Shown here: one piece after another, positions 8,567 through 17,186 of the stretch
Layout of the letters: the number at the start of each line of letters is the position of its first letter
How positions within the stretch are numbered: position 1 is the stretch's first letter
Assembly (NCBI RefSeq): GCF_014200505.1
Contig: NZ_JACHBX010000001.1
Span: forward strand, 2,046,001 to 2,110,000
From: Massilia aurea
GTDB taxonomy: Bacteria; Pseudomonadota; Gammaproteobacteria; Burkholderiales; Burkholderiaceae_D
Direction: 5' to 3'
DNA: 64,000 bases
Notes under the pieces: generated by a model
Seen by the model: only the letters and a program-made list of their open reading frames with translations
Database searches by the model: none
Told to the model about the DNA's origin: nothing
Made by a program: the position numbers and the translations under genes

Positions 8567-9408
8567 GTACCCAGCAATATGCCGTACCGTCCGCAATGCC
8601 GCTGCGCACCCGCATCCTGCACTATCCTTTGATCCTGGCGATCGTGGGCATCCTGGCGACTATCGTGCCGATGTTTGTCACGCTGGGTCTTAGTGAAATC
8701 GTGCCGAAACCGCTGCGCCTCGGCTGGCCCATGCTGCTGTCGGCTGCAGTCGCGGTAGCTGGCTATCGCTGGTTTGTCATGCGCCTGGAGCGCCGCCCGG
8801 TCACTGAGCTGGCTCTGGCTGGCGCGGGACGTGAACTATGGCGCGGACTCGGCATCGGCGTACTGCTCGTGGTTGCGACGTATTCGATACTGCTGATCAG
8901 TGGCGCCTTCATCATCACTGGCGCAGTAGCGCCGGGCGTCCTGCTGAAGCCTTTTCCTGAACAAGTCATGGTGGCCATCTTCGAGGAGATCGTGTTCCGC
9001 GCCATTGTCTTCGGCATGCTGCAGAAATTCTGGGGAACGAAAATTGCGTTGGGCGTGTCGACCGTGATTTTTGTTGTCGCCCACATGCCGAACGAAGGTT
9101 TCAGCGTGCTGGGCGCGGCGATGACGGCGGTGGCATCGCTTGCCCTCTCCGGCGCCTATCTGCTCTCTGGCCGTCTGTGGCTGCCGATCGGCCTGCATTT
9201 CGCATGGAATTTCTTGTGTGATGCCGTGTTCGCAGTCTCTGTCTCCGGCCACGCCGCTCGCGGCTGGCTTCAGGTATCCACAAGCGGTCCAGCATGGCTG
9301 TCCGGCGGGGATTACGGCGTTGAAGGTTCCATCGTCACCGGCATCACCTGGTCCATGGCTGCCATCGCGCTGCTCGTGATCGCATACCGACGCGGTCACT
9401 GGCGCTGA
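8563..9408 (+). CDS. CPBP-family (CAAX protease/bacteriocin-processing) intramembrane metalloprotease
   Basis: 281 residues with about eight hydrophobic segments. The three CPBP/Abi signature motifs are present: EEIVFR (E141, E142, R146), a helix ending in H174 (FVVAHMPNEG), and HFAWN (H212, N216). They form the metal/catalytic site of the Rce1-like family, which cleaves substrates within the membrane. It overlaps the MarR gene by four bases (ATGA), so the two are one operon. Bacterial members have been linked to bacteriocin immunity or maturation and to stress signalling. The substrate here is unknown. Confidence 0.88.
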   Translation: MSTQQYAVPSAMPLRTRILHYPLILAIVGILATIVPMFVTLGLSEIVPKPLRLGWPMLLSAAVAVAGYRWFVMRLERRPVTELALAGAGRELWRGLGIGVLLVVATYSILLISGAFIITGAVAPGVLLKPFPEQVMVAIFEEIVFRAIVFGMLQKFWGTKIALGVSTVIFVVAHMPNEGFSVLGAAMTAVASLALSGAYLLSGRLWLPIGLHFAWNFLCDAVFAVSVSGHAARGWLQVSTSGPAWLSGGDYGVEGSIVTGITWSMAAIALLVIAYRRGHWR

Positions 9409-9553
9409 GGCTATGGCGTCGACAGGTAGCGCCGAATACATGGAAAGTCAATTGCAAATTATTTCCGGGTGGGTAGGCGCTTCGCAAGTGCTGAGCCCAT
9501 TAGACATTACCAACCATGTTGATGTGGCATGAAAAAAAATCGTATCACTGCTT

Positions 9554-10384
9554 ATGATGGCAATATTATCGGGTTGCATTCGAACTGGTGAGGAAGCAGA
9601 AATAGTTAATTCAAGCATCAATCTGAAAATTAACGAGCCATCAACTGATTACGTTCGCAGAAATGCGAGTCTGATTAAAGTAAACAACGGACCGCCAGGG
9701 GTTCATTTTTATGTGGCCCGCTGGGATCGAGAAAAACCAGGCGCAGCAACTTTCGATCACGGGGAAAATGCATTCTCGATCGCAAACATCCTGAGTATTA
9801 CTGCCGTTGAGGACTCGTTATCGCCGCAGGAAGGCTTGGTGAAATTCAACGTTAATGCGGCCCTGGCAGCGACCGACTTGATCGGTCACGATGAGGCGCG
9901 CAAACGATTTCTTTCAGTCTTGCAGAATATTCGCAAAGCTGGCTGGCATATTTTCATCGACGAAGGAGACCCGCGTTTGCGCGGCCAGTCGATGCTCAAC
10001 TTCGCGTTGTCGGGCTCCTCGTCCAGCAGTCTGGATGCAGACTACGAACCGACATTTTCCGAGTGGATGAGTACTCGAAGCAATATGCTTTGGCAATTTT
10101 ACACAAATCATGTTTATCTTACCGTCTCATTTTCCCGCGAACCGACATTGCTCCACCCGCAAAAGCCAGGAGCGTATCTCATCTCGTTCACGATAGAAAG
10201 TGAGAACGAGCACTATCGCGGTTATGTTCCGTCAAACCAGAGAGCGCAATGGAAGAGCGCATTGCCTTCTCATTTAGAATATCTGCCAGAAATGCGTCAG
10301 AAGAAAGAGGACGAACTGCGCGCCAAAGGGGTAAGAATCGATGAGACTTATCAAAATCCACCGATCCCCAACCTCAACGAATAA
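9554..10384 (+). CDS. Putative lipoprotein of unknown function, start disrupted by an A8 tract
   Basis: As read from ATG 9554 the product has 276 residues beginning MMAILSGC, with a lipobox but almost no signal h-region. At 9529 an ATG is followed by eight A residues (9532-9539). With seven A the frame would read MKKIVSLLMMAILSGC straight into this gene, a textbook lipoprotein signal. The rest contains no motif I recognise. It is charged and soluble with a long Ser/Asp loop (SGSSSSSLDADYE) and a C-terminal PPIPNLNE. Base composition is clearly more AT-rich than neighbouring genes, suggesting horizontal origin. Either an indel, slippage (phase variation) or an assembly error separates start and body. 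Confidence 0.6.
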   Translation: MMAILSGCIRTGEEAEIVNSSINLKINEPSTDYVRRNASLIKVNNGPPGVHFYVARWDREKPGAATFDHGENAFSIANILSITAVEDSLSPQEGLVKFNVNAALAATDLIGHDEARKRFLSVLQNIRKAGWHIFIDEGDPRLRGQSMLNFALSGSSSSSLDADYEPTFSEWMSTRSNMLWQFYTNHVYLTVSFSREPTLLHPQKPGAYLISFTIESENEHYRGYVPSNQRAQWKSALPSHLEYLPEMRQKKEDELRAKGVRIDETYQNPPIPNLNE

Positions 10385-10455
10385 CTACAGCTGGCTTTGT
10401 TACACAATACAAATTAACTGCAAATCATTCTGCGCCGCCGGCTCCGTACCTGTCG

Positions 10456-11880
10456 TCATTGCCGTTCGAATCGCATGGCGCGCCCCTCACGCTGCAGTGT
10501 CAGGGTGTCGTCTTCCACAACGAGCGTCGCGTTGAACCCCTTCGTGGCCGCTATCGGAGGATCAAAGTTAAGCTGGAAACTGCCGCGTAGCGCGTCCGCC
10601 ATCGGCACGGCGTACACCATCCATCGGCCACGGTCGATGTCGGGATGGCTTACAGCGATGTGTCGCACGGGGCCGCTGAACGGTGTGCGCCAGCCCTGCT
10701 CTCCGGTTTCGCCTTGCACTTTGATCGGCGCGTCGCCAAGTGCAACAACATTTAAACCGGCAATGCTTTCGCCACCGTTGCGCAGGTCAACCAGCAACTG
10801 CCCCTGGGGCAGCGTTACCGGCACCGCATCGGTCGATGGCTGCAGCGATGCAGCCTTGCGTTGTGACTCTTGGGAACGGAAAATCACCCGCTGGTTCCAC
10901 ACCGTCCACTCGCCCTTGGCATATTCATCGACCGCCCCATACGCCAATGAGTATTCGAACTTGCCATTGGGGCGCAGCAGGATTTCAGCGCCTACTTCGG
11001 TCACACCACTGAGGTAATAGTGACCCGGTAATGTGGCCTGCAACGCCGCGTCGGCAGCCTTGTTCCGTTGTGGTGCCACTTTGGCTGGCGTCGCGACCGG
11101 GGTTTTGGCAGCTTTCCAGCCAGCGGAGGTCAGCAAGCGCGCCAGCGCATCGTTCTCGCTGGCAACCATCGTCCACAGCGCGCCGTCGAAGCGCTCGCGG
11201 ACCGGTCCCAGTTGCACAAGGCGCTCTGCCAGTCGCTGTCCGACCCAGCCTTCCAGCAGCATGTGGGGCGTCTCGGCCAGGTAGAGCATCACACGGGCCT
11301 GAATGCCGGCGCAGGCGCTGCCAGTGGCAAAGCCATGCTGACGCAGCAAATCCCAGTAGCTGGCGGATGCATCGCGCAATACGATGGCCAACTGCCCCGT
11401 GGCCTTGAGGCAAACCTGGTTCAATGGCAGGCTGAAGTCCTTGCTGACCAGCCGCAGCATATCGGCATTGAGCGAGCCAACGGCGCCGTCGAGCGCCATG
11501 CCCACGTGCTGGCTGGAGCTTGTATCGATGACCCCACCGTTGGCCAGCAATACCTCGAGTACCTCGGTATTTCCTTGCGCAATAGCCAATTCAACGGGAC
11601 TCGGGCCCCATGTTTCTTTATCCTTTCGCGTGCGCCGGTTCGGGTCTTCCGGACGGGCCAGGATCGCGGGCAGCAGGTCGGTCCGGCCATTGTAAATCGC
11701 GAACATCAGGAAGTACGGCTTGCCCTGGGAGCTGCCATCAGCATCGTCCGGGGCCGCCGCCGTGCCGTCCTCGTCAAAATCGGCGCGCCGCAGCAAAACG
11801 TGCTCGATCAGCAAACGCGCCACGTTGCGGTCGGGCGCGGCAAATGCGGCGTCGATGGATCTGCCGCTCAATTTTTCCAC
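10456..11880 (-). CDS. Ankyrin-repeat-like protein of unknown function, 5' end unresolved
   Basis: 474 residues from a GTG at 11880. N-terminal ankyrin-like helices include RNVARLLIEHVLL, AIYNGRTDLLPAILA and PVELAIAQGNTEVLEVLLA. The C-terminal ~200 residues are a beta-rich region of unknown type (GHYYLSGVTEVGAEILLRP, VIFRSQESQRK, DLRNGGESIAGLNV). The first residues after the GTG fall in the middle of an ankyrin helix. The same frame continues upstream to a stop at 11983-11985 and encodes TRLRKLLKAGAS just before it, but no ATG, GTG or TTG occurs there. The gene is therefore 5'-truncated, frameshifted or mis-assembled at its start. No signal peptide is visible. Its 3' end faces the lipoprotein gene. 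Confidence 0.65.
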   Translation of the reverse strand: MEKLSGRSIDAAFAAPDRNVARLLIEHVLLRRADFDEDGTAAAPDDADGSSQGKPYFLMFAIYNGRTDLLPAILARPEDPNRRTRKDKETWGPSPVELAIAQGNTEVLEVLLANGGVIDTSSSQHVGMALDGAVGSLNADMLRLVSKDFSLPLNQVCLKATGQLAIVLRDASASYWDLLRQHGFATGSACAGIQARVMLYLAETPHMLLEGWVGQRLAERLVQLGPVRERFDGALWTMVASENDALARLLTSAGWKAAKTPVATPAKVAPQRNKAADAALQATLPGHYYLSGVTEVGAEILLRPNGKFEYSLAYGAVDEYAKGEWTVWNQRVIFRSQESQRKAASLQPSTDAVPVTLPQGQLLVDLRNGGESIAGLNVVALGDAPIKVQGETGEQGWRTPFSGPVRHIAVSHPDIDRGRWMVYAVPMADALRGSFQLNFDPPIAATKGFNATLVVEDDTLTLQREGRAMRFERQ

Positions 11881-12107
11881 CGAAGCACCTGCCTTGAGGA
11901 GCTTGCGCAGCCGCGTCGTGCTGATGGTCGCCGGATCCCAGAGGATTGTTACAACCGACTGGTGTTCAGAACTCGGTCCTGTTCAACACTGGCAGCGCCA
12001 ACATTAACGATATTTAACGAATTAGCCACCCCCGTTTAAGCCTGCGCCGGGCATAGTCGAAGGTAGGGAACAATACGCTCTCCACCTTGCAAACGGATCC
12101 GACACCC

Positions 12108-13310
12108 ATGCCCTCGATGACCCTTCCGCGCCGCCCGGCGCTGGCGACCGCCATAACGGCCGCCGCGCTGCTCTCCGCCTGCGGCAAAGACCCCAAGCCT
12201 GCCGCGCCAGCGGTGCCCGAAGTCGCCATACTGACCATGGCCACCACGAATGTCGCGCTGAACATCGCCCTGCCCGGCCGCACGGCGCCGTTCCTGCTGG
12301 CCGAGGTCCGGGCCCGGGTCGACGGGATCGTGCAGGAGCGCCGCTTTACCGAGGGCGCCGACGTGCGCAAGGGCGAGCCGCTGTACCTGATCGATCCGGC
12401 GCCGTATCGCGCCGCCGTCAAGAGCGCCGAAGCAGAGTTGCAACGGGCGCAGGCGACGCTGGCCAGCAATGTGTCGCAACTGAATCGCAACCGCGTGCTG
12501 GTGAAGGAAAACGCGGTCAGCAAGCAGGAATTCGAAACCGCCGAGGCGGCGCAACTCGAAGCGGCGGCCGATGTCGCTGCCGCCAAGGCGGCCCTGGACG
12601 TGGCCCGCATCAACCTTGGCTACACCACCGTGACCGCGCCGATCGCGGGCCGCAGCAGTGTGTCGGCCGTGACCCAGGGCGCGTATGTGCAAGGCAGCGC
12701 CGCCACCCTGATGACGACGATCCAGCAGATCGACCCGATGTACGTCGACCTGCAGCAATCGAGCAGCGAAGGCCTCGCGCTGCGGCGCGAGATCGCCGCC
12801 GGCCGCGTGCGCATGGAAGGCACCGATGCTGCCAAGGTCAGCCTGCAACTGGAAGACGGCAGCACCTACACCCGCAGCGGCACGCTCGCGTTTTCAGGCG
12901 TGACCGTCGACCAGGCCACCGGCTCGGTCACGCTGCGCGCGCGCTTCCCGAACCCCGACAAGCTGCTGCTGCCCGGCATGTTCGTGCGCGCGAGCGTCAG
13001 CCAGGGCGTGCGTCAGGGGGTCATGCGCGTGCCCGCGACGGCCGTGACGCGCACGCCGCAGGGCACGGCCACCGTGATGATCGTGGGCCAGGACAACAAG
13101 GTCGCGCTGCGCACCGTGCGCACCGGCGCGCTGGTCGATGGTTTCTGGCTCGTCGACGACGGCTTGAAGGCCGGCGAACGCGTGATCGTCAGCGGCGTGC
13201 AGAAGCTGCGACCCGGCACCGTGGTCAAGGTCGCCGCAGCACCAGCGGCGCCAGCAGCAGCGCCAGCGGCCACGGCGCCTGCCGCAGCCACCGCCGCGCG
13301 CCAGGAATAA
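12108..13310 (+). CDS. RND efflux periplasmic adaptor (membrane fusion) lipoprotein
   Basis: About 400 residues. A lipoprotein signal ends at C25 (ALLSAC). Then come the biotinyl/lipoyl half-motifs typical of AcrA/MexA proteins (EVRARVDGIVQERRFTEGADVRKGEPLYLIDP), a coiled-coil hairpin (~residues 95-165), and the second half-motif with TVTAPIAGRSS. The beta-barrel domain (LLLPGMFVRASV) and an Ala/Pro-rich C-terminal tail follow. It links the inner-membrane pump to an outer-membrane channel. It is the first gene of an operon with the RND pump (6 bases downstream) and a two-component system. The start ATG 12108 was chosen over a TTG 21 bases upstream because it leaves a normal signal peptide. 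Confidence 0.92.
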   Translation: MPSMTLPRRPALATAITAAALLSACGKDPKPAAPAVPEVAILTMATTNVALNIALPGRTAPFLLAEVRARVDGIVQERRFTEGADVRKGEPLYLIDPAPYRAAVKSAEAELQRAQATLASNVSQLNRNRVLVKENAVSKQEFETAEAAQLEAAADVAAAKAALDVARINLGYTTVTAPIAGRSSVSAVTQGAYVQGSAATLMTTIQQIDPMYVDLQQSSSEGLALRREIAAGRVRMEGTDAAKVSLQLEDGSTYTRSGTLAFSGVTVDQATGSVTLRARFPNPDKLLLPGMFVRASVSQGVRQGVMRVPATAVTRTPQGTATVMIVGQDNKVALRTVRTGALVDGFWLVDDGLKAGERVIVSGVQKLRPGTVVKVAAAPAAPAAAPAATAPAAATAARQE

Positions 13311-13316
13311 TCCAAG

Positions 13317-16300
13317 ATGCCAAAGTACTTCATCAACCGCCCGATCTTCGCGATCGTCATCTCGCTGCTGATCATGCTGGTCGGCGGCATCGCGCTGCTC
13401 AAGATGCCAATCGAGCAGTATCCGCCCGTCTCGCCGCCGTCGGTGCAGATCCAGGCGACCTTCCCCGGCGCGTCGGCCGAGACCATGCAGAACACCGTGA
13501 TCCAGGTGATCGAGCAGCAGATGACGGCGATCGACAACCTGCTCTACATGCAGTCGACCAGCGATGACACGGGCCAGTCGACGACGTCGCTGACGTTCGC
13601 CGCCGGCACCGATCCCGACATCGCCCAGGTCCAGGTGCAGAACAAGCTGCAGGCGGCGGTCCCGCGCCTGCCGAGCGAGGTCCAGCAATCGGGCCTGCGC
13701 GTGACCAAGTCGACGTCCGACTTCCTGATGGTGGCGGCGTTCGTCTCCGACGACGACAGCATGACCAAGTTCGACATCGCCAACTACGTCGCCTCGAACA
13801 TCCAGGACCCCCTATCGCGCATGCCGGGCGTGGGCAGCATGAACCTGTTCGGCACCCAGTACGCGATGCGCATCTGGCTCGACCCGGTCAAGCTGACGAG
13901 TTTTGCACTGACGCCGCTCGACGTGACGGACGCGATCCGCGCGCAAAACGTGCAGATCTCGGGCGGCCAGCTGGGTGGCACACCGGCGGTCCAGGGCCAG
14001 ACCCTGAGCGCCACCATCAACCAGGCGACGATGCTGCGCACGCCCGAGGAATTCAAGCGCATCCTGGTCAAGGTCCAGCCGGACGGCTCGTCCGTGCGCA
14101 TCGGCGACGTCGCGCGCGTGGCGCTGGGGCCCGAAAACTACAACGTCGACGTGCGCTACAACGGCAAGTCGGCGTCGGGCCTGGGCATCCAGCTCGCCCC
14201 GAACGCCAATGCGCTCGATACCGCAGAAGCCGTGCGTGCGCGTTTGAAAGAGTTGGGCGAATTCTTCCCACCGGGCCTGCGCACCGTGTATCCGAACGAC
14301 GTCACGCCCTTCATCGAAACCTCGATCAAGGGCGTGACCCACACGCTGATCGAGGGCATCGTGCTCGTGTTCCTGGTGATGTACCTGTTCCTGCAAAACT
14401 TCCGCGCCACCCTGATCCCGTCGATCACGGTGCCGGTGGTGTTGCTTGGCACGTTCGGCATCATGTCGGCGCTGGGCTTTACCATCAATACGCTGTCGAT
14501 GTTCGGCCTCGTGCTGTCCATTGGCCTGTTGGTCGACGATGCGATCGTGGTGGTGGAGAACGTCGAGCGCGTGATGCACGAAGACGGTTTGCCGCCGAAA
14601 GAAGCGACGATCAAAGCCATGGGCCAGATCACCAGCGCGCTGATCGGCGTGGCCCTCGTGCTGTCGGCCGTGTTCGTGCCGGTGGCCTTCTCGAGCGGCA
14701 CGGTCGGCGCGATCTACCGCGAATTTTCGCTGACGGTCGTGGCCTCGATGCTGCTGTCGGCGTTCATCGCGCTGACGCTCACGCCGGCGCTGTGCGCCAC
14801 GATGCTCAAGCCGGTCGACCCGGACCACCATGAAAAGAAGGGGTTCTTCGGCTGGTTCAACCGCTCGTTCGACGCGACCCGCGACCGCTACCTGGGCGGC
14901 GTGACCCGTATTCTGGGCCGCCGCGCGCTGTGGATGGTCGTGTACCTGGTGCTCGTCGGCGCCGTCATTGCCCTGTTTATGCGTCTGCCAGGCGGCTTCC
15001 TGCCGAAGGAAGACCAGGGCTATATGTTCGTCCAGGTGCAGACGCCGGCCGGCAGCACGCAGGAAACGACGGGCCGCGTGCTGGAAGAAATCAGCCAGTA
15101 CCTGCTGAAAGAAGAATCGGCAGTGGTGGAAGCCACCTTCATGACCAATGGCGCGAGCCAGCCGCAGCGCGGCCAGAACCAGGGCCGCCTATTCGTGCGC
15201 CTGAAGACCTGGGACGAGCGCAAGGACGAAGCGCTCGGTGTGTCGGCGCTGGCCAACCGCATCGCAGCGCGCTACGCCAACTACCAGGGTGCGACCATCA
15301 ACACGGTCGAACCGCCATCGATCCGCGGCCTGGGCTCGGCCAACGGCTTCTCGCTGCAGCTGCAGGATCGCGGTGGCCTGGGGCATGACGCGCTGGCCAA
15401 GGCGCGCGACCAGTTGCTCGAGCTGGCGCGCAAGGAACCGAACCTGCAGCGCGTGCGCTTCACGGGCCAGGCCGACAACGCCACCTACAAGATCGACATC
15501 GACCGCGAAAAGGCCGCCGCGCTGGGCGTGAACCTGACCGAAGTCGACCAGACCTTCTCGACGGCCTGGGGCTCGCGCTACATCAACAACTTCCTCGACA
15601 CGGACAACCGCATCAAGCGCGTGTACGTGCAGGCCGATGCCCAGTTCCGCATGAACCCGGACGACATCAAGCTGCTCTATGCGCGCAATAGCGCAGGCGA
15701 GATGGTGCCGTTTTCGAGCTTCGCCAGTGCGCGCTGGGCCTGGGGTTCGCCAGCGATGGCGCGCTACAACGGCATCGAGTCGGCCGAGATTCTCGGTCAG
15801 CCGGCGCCCGGCTTTAGTTCCGGCGAGGCGATGGCGATCATGGAACGCCTGGTGGGCGAACTGCCGGAAGGTATCGGCTTCGAGTGGAGCGGCATCTCGC
15901 TGCAGGAATCGCAGGCCGGCTCACAGGCGCCGCTCCTGTACGCGCTGTCGATCCTGGTCGTGTTCCTGTGCCTGGCCGCGCTGTATGAAAGCTGGGCGAT
16001 CCCGATCTCGGTCATCATGGTGGTGCCGGTCGGTATTCTCGGTGCGTTGAGCGCAGCGACGGCCTTCGGTATGGAGAACGACGTGTTCTTCCAGGTGGGG
16101 CTCTTGACCACCATCGGCCTGTCGGCCAAGAACGCGATCCTGATCGTCGAATTCGCGCGCGAACTGCAGATGCAGGGGATGGGCATTGTCGAAGCGGCGC
16201 TCGAATCGGCCAAGGTGCGACTGCGCCCGATCATCATGACGTCGATGGCGTTCATCCTGGGCGTGCTGCCGCTGGCCTTGTCGAGCGGCGCCGGTTCGGG

Positions 16301-16484
16301 CAGCCAGAACGCGCTGGGCATCGGCGTCATCGGCGGCATGCTGACGGCGACCTTCCTGGCCACGTTCCTGATTCCGCTGTTCTACGTGATCGTCGCGTCG
16401 CGCGCCAAGACGCCGACGCATATCGATGACACGCCGGCCGACGGCGAGGCGCCGGTCGCGCCTTCGCAGCCGCAAGCGCATTGA
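13317..16484 (+). CDS. RND-family efflux pump inner-membrane transporter (HAE1, AcrB/MexB type)
   Basis: 1055 residues, the normal length for hydrophobe/amphiphile efflux RND pumps. Features are the N-terminal helix (FINRPIFAIVISLLIMLVGG), two large periplasmic loops, a TM4 proton relay (GLLVDDAIVVVENVER, containing the Asp-Asp pair) and the second TM bundle ending GVIGGMLTATFLATFLIPLF. It works as a trimer and expels drugs or other amphiphiles using the proton gradient, with the adaptor encoded 6 bases upstream. No TolC/OprM-type channel gene is in the operon, so an outer-membrane channel must come from elsewhere. A response regulator starts 7 bases after its stop. Confidence 0.95.
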   Translation: MPKYFINRPIFAIVISLLIMLVGGIALLKMPIEQYPPVSPPSVQIQATFPGASAETMQNTVIQVIEQQMTAIDNLLYMQSTSDDTGQSTTSLTFAAGTDPDIAQVQVQNKLQAAVPRLPSEVQQSGLRVTKSTSDFLMVAAFVSDDDSMTKFDIANYVASNIQDPLSRMPGVGSMNLFGTQYAMRIWLDPVKLTSFALTPLDVTDAIRAQNVQISGGQLGGTPAVQGQTLSATINQATMLRTPEEFKRILVKVQPDGSSVRIGDVARVALGPENYNVDVRYNGKSASGLGIQLAPNANALDTAEAVRARLKELGEFFPPGLRTVYPNDVTPFIETSIKGVTHTLIEGIVLVFLVMYLFLQNFRATLIPSITVPVVLLGTFGIMSALGFTINTLSMFGLVLSIGLLVDDAIVVVENVERVMHEDGLPPKEATIKAMGQITSALIGVALVLSAVFVPVAFSSGTVGAIYREFSLTVVASMLLSAFIALTLTPALCATMLKPVDPDHHEKKGFFGWFNRSFDATRDRYLGGVTRILGRRALWMVVYLVLVGAVIALFMRLPGGFLPKEDQGYMFVQVQTPAGSTQETTGRVLEEISQYLLKEESAVVEATFMTNGASQPQRGQNQGRLFVRLKTWDERKDEALGVSALANRIAARYANYQGATINTVEPPSIRGLGSANGFSLQLQDRGGLGHDALAKARDQLLELARKEPNLQRVRFTGQADNATYKIDIDREKAAALGVNLTEVDQTFSTAWGSRYINNFLDTDNRIKRVYVQADAQFRMNPDDIKLLYARNSAGEMVPFSSFASARWAWGSPAMARYNGIESAEILGQPAPGFSSGEAMAIMERLVGELPEGIGFEWSGISLQESQAGSQAPLLYALSILVVFLCLAALYESWAIPISVIMVVPVGILGALSAATAFGMENDVFFQVGLLTTIGLSAKNAILIVEFARELQMQGMGIVEAALESAKVRLRPIIMTSMAFILGVLPLALSSGAGSGSQNALGIGVIGGMLTATFLATFLIPLFYVIVASRAKTPTHIDDTPADGEAPVAPSQPQAH

Positions 16485-16491
16485 GGTCGCC

Positions 16492-17172
16492 GTGAAACTG
16501 CTCCTCATCGAAGACAACGAACGCGTCGCGCGCTTCGTCACCAAAGGCCTGAGCGAGGCCGGGCATACGGTCGACCATGCCGACAATGGCCGCGATGGCA
16601 TGGTCTACGCCGTCACCGAGCCCTATGACGCCATCGTCATGGACCGCATGCTGCCCGGCGGGATCGACGGCCTGGCACTGATCGAAACACTGCGCCAGCA
16701 GGGCAACCGGGTGCCGATCCTGATTCTGAGCGCCCTCGATGGCGTGGACGATCGCATCCGCGGCTTGCGCGCCGGTGGCGACGACTACCTGACCAAGCCG
16801 TTCGCGTTCGGCGAACTGCTCGCGCGGCTGGACGCGCTGCTGCGCCGCTCGCAAAGCCAGGCCGTCGAAACCGTCATGACGCTGGGCGACCTGAGTGTCG
16901 ACATGCTGGCGCACCGCGTCACGCGCGCCGGCAAGACACTGGCGCTGCAGCCACGCGAATTCAAGCTGCTGGCCTATCTGCTGCGCCATGCTAACCAGGT
17001 CGTCACGCGCACAATGCTGCTCGAGAACGTGTGGGATTACCACTTCGACCCGCAGACCAATGTCATCGATGTCCACATCAGCAAGCTGCGGCAAAAGATC
17101 GACGCCGGCTTTCCGTCGGCCCTTCTGCGCACGGTGCGCAATGCCGGCTACATGCTGACCGACCAGCCTTGA
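16492..17172 (+). CDS. OmpR/PhoB-family response regulator
   Basis: 226 residues from GTG 16492, 7 bases after the RND pump stop; this start gives a receiver beginning MKLLLIEDNE. Phospho-acceptor D51 (IVMDRMLPGG), switch residues and K101-type lysine (YLTKPFAFGE) are present. A C-terminal winged helix follows with LQPREFKLLAYLLRHANQVV and DVHISKLRQKID. It is closest to the CusR/QseB-like group. It probably controls the upstream efflux operon in which it sits, together with the kinase that starts 14 bases downstream. Confidence 0.93.
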   Translation: MKLLLIEDNERVARFVTKGLSEAGHTVDHADNGRDGMVYAVTEPYDAIVMDRMLPGGIDGLALIETLRQQGNRVPILILSALDGVDDRIRGLRAGGDDYLTKPFAFGELLARLDALLRRSQSQAVETVMTLGDLSVDMLAHRVTRAGKTLALQPREFKLLAYLLRHANQVVTRTMLLENVWDYHFDPQTNVIDVHISKLRQKIDAGFPSALLRTVRNAGYMLTDQP

Positions 17173-17186
17173 GCGAGACGCACACG

